A stretch of 64,000 nucleotides of DNA from Dryomyza anilis (taxonomy: Eukaryota > Arthropoda > Insecta > Diptera > Dryomyzidae): NCBI GenBank assembly GCA_951804985.1, contig OX638133.1, positions 23,590,963 to 23,654,962 on the forward strand. The letters are read 5' to 3'. The position numbers and the translations under genes are program-made. Position 1 is the first letter of the stretch; each line of letters begins with the position of its first letter. The notes under the pieces were generated by a model. The model saw nothing but the letters and a program-made list of their open reading frames with translations. It was not told the origin of the DNA and searched no databases. Below, in pieces: positions 60,701 through 64,000 of this stretch.

Positions 60701-63700
60701 TTATTTATTGCAAGCAAAAAAAAAACATGTTTTTTCTATAACTACTAAACTATAACAACTACATTGGCAACTGGATGCGCAGATCTTCGTCCAGGTAACG
60801 ATACTCTTGAATGGCGCGCTGTATGATGTTCGAGCACTTGCCGAGTAGGCGCTCAAAGCATTCGGTGTCGAGATCTTTTGTACCAAAATGGAGACGGAGA
60901 CGTGTGTTTGTTGTTTAAAGTGCATTGAAAAGGATTTACAAACAAAAAAACGACAAAGCAAAGGGTAGGTCAAGGATACGGAGTGGGTAAAGGAATGGAA
61001 AGGTTGGCGGGAAAATGGTGGGTTATGGGCAAAATGGACCGAAACGTTGTGGGGACAGAGGAGCATTTTTATAAATTTGATAAACGGATCAGTTTTAGCA
61101 AATTATATGAGTTGAGTGCGCAACGGAAGGAAGAGAAGGAGAGAAAAAGAAAAATAAATAACTTGTTAATAAAAGGAGAAAAAAACGATAACAATTCCAA
61201 ATAAAATAGGAAATTTGTTTACTTAAAACATAAATAAAAAATTTAATTTAGATCGAAACATTAACTAAAAAAAAAATATTCAAATAGTATTTTTTATATA
61301 TTAATAATAATTTTCTAAAATTTGGTAAAAATAATAAAAATAATAAAAATAATAAAAATAATAAAAATAATAAAAATAATAAAAATAATAAAAATAATAA
61401 AAATAATAAAAATAATAAAAATAATAAAAATAATAAAAATAATAAAAATAATAAAAATAATAAAAATAATAAAAATAATAAAAATAATAAAAATAATAAA
61501 GATAATAAAAATAATAAAAATAATAAAAATTATAAAAGTAATAAAAATAATAAAAATAATAAAAATAATAAAAATAATAAAAATAATAAAAATAATAAAA
61601 ATAATAAAAATAATAAAAATAATAAAAATAATAAAAATAATAAAAATAATAAAAATAATAAAAATAATAAAAATAATAAAAATAATAAAAATAACAAAAA
61701 TAATAAAAATATTAAAAATAATAAAAATAATAAAAATAACAAAAATAATAAAAATAATAAAAATAATAAAAATAATAAAAATAATAAAAATAATAAAGAT
61801 AATAAAAAAATAAAAATAATAAAAATAGTAAAAACAATAAAAAAAATTATAAAAAAAAATAAAAAAATAAAAGTAATAAAAATATTAAAAATAATAAAAA
61901 TAAGAAAAATAACAAAAATAATAAAAATAACAAAAATAATAAAAATAATAAAAATAATAAAAATAATAAAAATAATAAAAATAATAAAAATAATAAAAAT
62001 AATAAAAATAATAAAAATAATAAAAATAATAAAAATAATAAAAATAATAAAAATAATAAAAATAATAAAAATAATAAAAATAATAAAAATAATAAAAATA
62101 ATAAAAATAATAAAAATAATAAAAATAATAAAAATAATAAAAATAATAAAAATAATAAAAATAATAAAAATAATAAAAATAATAAAAATAATAAAAATAA
62201 TAAAAATAATAAAAATAATAAAAATAATAAAAATAATAAAAATAATAAAAATAATAAAAATAATAAAAATAATAAAAATAATAAAAATAATAAAAATAAT
62301 AAAAATAATAAAAATAATAAAAATAACAAAAATAATAAAAATAATAAAAATAACAAAAATAATAAAAATAATAAAAATAACAAAAATAATAAAAATAATA
62401 AAAAATAATAAAACTAATAAAAATAATAAATATAGTAAAAATAATAAAAATAATAAAAATAATAATAATAATAAAAATAATAAAAATAATAAAAATAATT
62501 AAAAATAATAAAAATAATAAAAATAATAAAAATAATAAAAATAATAAAAATAATAAAAATTATAAAAATAATAAAAATAATAAAAATAATAAAAATAATT
62601 AAAAATAATAAAAATAATAAAAATAATAAAATTAATAAAAATAATAAAAATAATAAAAATAATAAAAATAATAAAAATAATAAAAATAATAAAAATAATA
62701 AAAATAATTTAAAAAAAAATAAAAATAATAAAAATAATAAAACTAATAAAAATAATAAAAAAAAAATAAAGAAATAATGAATATATAAAAAAATAATATG
62801 ATAATTAATATAATATTTAATATAATAAAAATAAAAAAATAATAAATATAATAAAAATATTAAAAATAATAAAAATAAAAAACTAATAAAAATAATAAAA
62901 ATAATAAAAATAATAAAAAATAATAAAAATAATAATAAAAATAATAAAAATAATAAAAATAATAAAAATAATGAAAATAATAAAAATAATAAAAATAATA
63001 AAAATAATAAAAATAATAAAAATAATAAAAATAATAAAAATAATGAAAATAATAAAAATAATAATAATAATAAAAATAATAAAAATAATAAAAATGATAA
63101 AAATAATAAAAATAATAAAAATAATAAAATAATAAAAATAAAAAAATAATAAAAAAAAAACAATTTAAAAAACTTGAATGCTTTCGAAAAAATAAATTTA
63201 AAATAATAAAAATAATAGTTTTGAAAATATGCAAAACTACATCAAAAATACTAAATGAAAAGTATGATGCGTTGCTGAAACAATGCAAAACTAAACCAAA
63301 CAAAACAAAAAACTAGGAAAATAGTAAAAAAGAAATAACTGAACGAAACTTTCAAACTACTGGAAAAAAAAAACATCATTCGAACATAAAGCCGAACGCA
63401 TTAAGTGGTAATGTTTGTGCCTTCAGGTGGCAACACTTACATGCAACTTTAACATCACCCTTTGCATAGACGGATGCGGCACGTGGACGATGTGTGACCA
63501 GCGCGAGTTCGCCGAAATAATGGCCCTTGCTGAGCTGTGAGATTTCCACTTCGCCGCCTTCCTGTTCTATTGTGACCGAGACGGTGCCCTCCTCGATGAA
63601 GTACATGCCGTCGGCAGCGTCGCCTAAACAGCACACAAAAGAAGAGAATCAAGTGTTAGAAATGTCTAAGAAAACTAATACGCATTAACGAACCCTGTCG

Positions 63701-63769
63701 TATAATTCTTTCTTTATTCTTGAAGCGTTTTGTGATCAGAGCATCGGCCAGGTTCATGCGTTCGTAATT
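51606..63769 (-). CDS. Pka-R2: cAMP-dependent protein kinase type II regulatory subunit, 3' part with three alternative last exons (partial)
   Basis: Binds cAMP and holds the PKA catalytic subunit inactive; RII anchors to AKAPs through its N-terminus, which lies beyond the window. Shared exons are 63694-63769 ([12 protein letters not shown], ending in a phase-1 G) and 63441-63623 ([13 protein letters not shown] and the phosphate-binding cassette [17 protein letters not shown], with the Glu and Arg that hold cAMP). The second shared exon ends in GCA T before a strong GTAAGT donor. Three downstream exons accept this phase: A 60759-60874, B 58925-59043, C 51606-51736. Each starts with two bases completing a Tyr or Phe codon, has xFER(L/I)LG six to nine residues in, and ends with its own stop. 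Exon C is the canonical insect/vertebrate RII C-terminus ([17 protein letters not shown]). Everything upstream of 63769 is outside the window. Confidence 0.93.
51737..52275. other. Pka-R2 intron between last exons B and C, distal end
   Basis: Just upstream of exon C is a GAGAGTGAGCGAAAGAGA-type run (+ strand; a pyrimidine tract for the minus-strand acceptor). The rest is A/T rich. Confidence 0.6.
52276..53420 (-). mobile_element. Tc1/mariner element, 1145 bp, TA-flanked, defective
   Basis: The ends AAGGGTTTTTCAA and TTTGAAAAACCCTT are inverted, with CGCTACAAAAG continuing in both. TA flanks both sides (52274-52275, 53421-53422). It lies within the Pka-R2 intron, in the same orientation as the gene. 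Confidence 0.93.
52297..53308 (-). pseudogene. Mariner-like transposase pseudogene (stop plus internal deletion)
   Basis: ATG at 53308 ([13 protein letters not shown]), then an in-frame TGA about 25 codons in (YYRNSE*VARTL). Paired helix-turn-helix regions follow ([38 protein letters not shown]). First catalytic Asp in [11 protein letters not shown]; second in [12 protein letters not shown]. After WPPRS the sequence jumps into [13 protein letters not shown] in another frame: roughly 25 bp with the third catalytic region (normally ...DYFLWG) are missing near 52450. It is therefore inactive, but only lightly decayed. Confidence 0.94.
53423..54587. other. A/T-rich intronic stretch
   Basis: A small direct repeat (AAAAACTGAATTGAATACGT and AAAAACTGAATTCAATACAT) lies at about 54317-54363. 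Otherwise featureless; no gene. Confidence 0.5.
54588..54862. mobile_element. Inverted-repeat element with GGGTACCCGCTTCAAA arms
   Basis: The left arm (54590-54655) contains ACCCGCTTCAAA, GATTTGAATGAAATTTGGTG and ATCATGTAA. The right arm (54790-54855) is its inverse with few differences. Arms are ~65 bp around a ~135-bp centre. Confidence 0.75.
54890..56260. repeat. Dispersed repeat, copy 2, interrupted by a palindromic element
   Basis: ACCATGGACATCC, the ACTCTGTTTTTTATTC region, GCGCATAGTTCAAAC, AAAATATGCC and AAGTATTTTTATTGAAAATTG occur in the same order as at 18170-18760. The ~730-bp element at 55422 splits it. Confidence 0.55.
55422..56148. mobile_element. Palindromic ATATCGTCAC element, copy 4
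   Basis: Left end ATATCGTCACTGTCATGCC; right end inverted as TTTGGCATGATAGTGATA. The interior has GATAGGTGCTTTAAAAAC, TTGTCATGCCTAAAGGGCG and the mirrored modules. About 727 bp, non-coding. Confidence 0.82.
56497..56890. mobile_element. MITE with CCCTAGTAGAAATTT ends, copy 2
   Basis: CCCTAGTAGAAATTTCCCCG at the left, AAAATTTCTACTAGGG at the right. The interior matches copy 1 (GATGCGCCATCGGGAAATGA, ACATGATCAGGACACTGCGT) with a ~65-bp deletion. Confidence 0.88.
57036..57600. repeat. TTTAATAGTAT / ATACTATTAAA inverted-repeat region
   Basis: AATGGTAT and AATAGTAT motifs plus AGGATTTTGTG/ATGGGATTTTATGAG words occur in inverted arrangement on both sides of about 57330, suggesting two head-to-head MITE copies. 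Ends are not precisely defined. Confidence 0.5.
57748..57755. promoter_or_regulatory. Consensus CRE palindrome TGACGTCA
   Basis: An exact full CREB-binding palindrome inside the Pka-R2 intron between exons B and C, at the edge of a G+C-richer stretch (57750-58140) that also has GCATGCGCTGCAGC and CACGTGGC. Could be an intronic enhancer; chance occurrence is not excluded. Confidence 0.4.
58190..58800. repeat. Degenerate TTGCATATTTTTAGG / TAGGCACTTTT repeats
   Basis: TTGCATATTTTTGGGT-type and AAATTAGGCACTTTTC-type words recur every ~50-60 bp, most regular at 58205-58320, just 3' of exon B. Confidence 0.6.
58815..58820 (-). terminator. Pka-R2: Possible polyadenylation signal for Pka-R2 exon B isoform
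   Basis: AATAAA on the minus strand about 105 nt after the exon B stop. Confidence 0.45.
58925..59043 (-). CDS. Pka-R2: Pka-R2 alternative last exon B
   Basis: 119 nt: two bases completing a Phe codon (T|TC), then 38 codons and TGA. It reads [18 protein letters not shown], then [15 protein letters not shown], ending QGSHS. It aligns without gaps to exon C through the Tyr of VERYEAEL (the capping position) but differs at about half the residues. The acceptor is CTAAATCAG. The intact frame, correct phase and kept FER-LG and Tyr argue it is used. Confidence 0.85.
59050..60500. repeat. 20-bp tandem array, unit GATGAACGATTTGATTAGTT
   Basis: About 1.4 kb of variable units with G at fixed positions and one-sided strand bias (minus strand C/A/T rich). 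It fills the intron between last exons A and B and starts just upstream of exon B's acceptor. Confidence 0.92.
60700..60709 (-). terminator. Pka-R2: Polyadenylation signals for Pka-R2 exon A isoform
   Basis: Two overlapping AATAAA on the minus strand, ~50-55 nt beyond the exon A stop. Confidence 0.6.
60759..60874 (-). CDS. Pka-R2: Pka-R2 alternative last exon A
   Basis: 116 nt: two bases completing a Tyr codon (T|AT), then 37 codons and TAG. It reads [18 protein letters not shown], then [14 protein letters not shown], ending RIQLPM. The first half aligns with exons B and C. It keeps a Tyr at the capping position (QEYRYL) but its tail is unlike the others and more acidic. The acceptor GTACAAAAG has a weak pyrimidine tract, which suggests regulated use. 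Confidence 0.85.
60875..61321. other. Pka-R2 intron, between exon A and the 9-bp array
   Basis: The first 200 bases are purine-rich on + (pyrimidine-rich on the coding strand), with GGAAAGG, AGAGAAGGAGAG runs. Open frames here are by-products of this bias. Confidence 0.55.
61322..63165. repeat. 9-bp AATAATAAA microsatellite/minisatellite, about 1.84 kb
   Basis: Nearly pure AATAATAAA units at 61330-61800 and 61920-62400, more interrupted to 63165. It lies in the intron between the shared Pka-R2 exon and exon A. On the transcribed (minus) strand it is a U-rich TTTATTATT run. The 100-300 codon open frames inside are artefacts of the 9-bp period. Confidence 0.98.
63441..63623 (-). CDS. Pka-R2: Pka-R2 shared exon with cAMP-binding cassette B
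   Basis: 183 nt, phase 1 at both ends. It encodes [17 protein letters not shown], then [19 protein letters not shown] and [27 protein letters not shown] is the phosphate-binding cassette (Glu binds the ribose 2'-OH, Arg the phosphate). The donor GTAAGT is a strong consensus. All three terminal exons must be spliced to this one. Confidence 0.95.
63694..63769 (-). CDS. Pka-R2: Pka-R2 shared exon upstream
   Basis: 76 nt, phase 0 to 1. It encodes [16 protein letters not shown] and ends KERIIRQG, the start of the second cyclic-nucleotide-binding domain. Acceptor TTTACCAG, donor GGTTCGT. The gene continues beyond the right edge; 63770-64000 is intron with no further exon. Confidence 0.93.
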
Positions 63770-64000
63770 CTGGTAAAGATAAAAAGGTTTTTTTTTTTAA
63801 TAAAAATAATCATATAAAATATTTGTTTATAATTTTCAAGTTAAATAGACATTTTAAAACAAGAAAGAATAATTTTAAATTTTTGGAGATTTTTTTTTTT
63901 GTTGGTTTTACAATAAAAAATATACTACTCAAAAATATTTTTCCAATTTCATTCTGTACTTCATTACTATATATTTGGAGGATGCTGATTTTGACTGCAT

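Noticed and set aside
61322..63303. Open frames of I-I-K or F-L-L repeats up to ~250 codons
   Set aside because: By-product of the 9-bp AATAATAAA array in an intron of Pka-R2.
63376..63440. Extension of the shared Pka-R2 exon past the donor to an in-frame stop
   Set aside because: GTAAGT at 63440-63435 is a strong donor and all three terminal exons fit its phase; read-through would truncate the cAMP site. It could still be an intron-retention product.

Overview
This is nuclear DNA of a higher fly (Diptera, cyclorrhaphan-like). Genes have short introns with GT-AG borders, intergenic DNA is very A+T rich, and the gene content (a pickpocket sodium channel, a CHK/EcKinase-like gene, the type II regulatory subunit of protein kinase A) is typical of flies. 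I cannot name the species. Coding sequence fills only about 4 kb of 64 kb; most of the rest is transposon remnants and tandem repeats.

Genes. (1) A complete 8-exon DEG/ENaC (pickpocket) channel on + at 1030-4433. (2) A complete 5-exon CHK kinase-like gene on + at 17498-24228, with a 3.3 kb first intron full of repeats. (3) The 3' part of Pka-R2 on -, entering from the right edge: two shared exons (63694-63769, 63441-63623), then three separate terminal coding exons (60759-60874, 58925-59043, 51606-51736). Each terminal exon joins the shared exon in the same phase, encodes a different version of the same C-terminal segment and has its own stop codon. This set of mutually exclusive last exons is the most interesting thing in the window.

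Mobile DNA. Four elements have hAT-style 8-bp target duplications (10619-11232, 36028-36599, 37725-40512, 42462-43458). Two Tc1/mariner elements carry dead transposases and TA duplications (26295-27536 and 52276-53420). There are five copies of a tRNA-derived SINE, six copies of a MITE with CACACAGA ends, four copies of a palindromic element with ATATCGTCAC ends, two copies of a MITE with CCCTAGTAGAAATTT ends, and several smaller inverted-repeat elements. Nesting gives relative ages in several places.

Tandem repeats. Main arrays: a 19-bp unit (14085-15430, recurring diverged at 33245-35115), a 15-bp unit (about 16000-17230), a 12-bp GTTAACGATAGA unit with a duplicated block and a perfect hairpin (44445-46320), a ~320-bp unit (about 49860-51300), a 20-bp unit (59050-60500), a 9-bp AATAATAAA unit (61322-63165) and a 133-bp unit (40545-40925). 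The two Pka-R2 introns upstream of its first two alternative last exons consist mostly of the 9-bp and 20-bp arrays.

The ~24.2-51.6 kb interval holds no gene I can support. Two G+C-richer islands there (24720-25220 and 32340-33130) could be exons or regulatory DNA.
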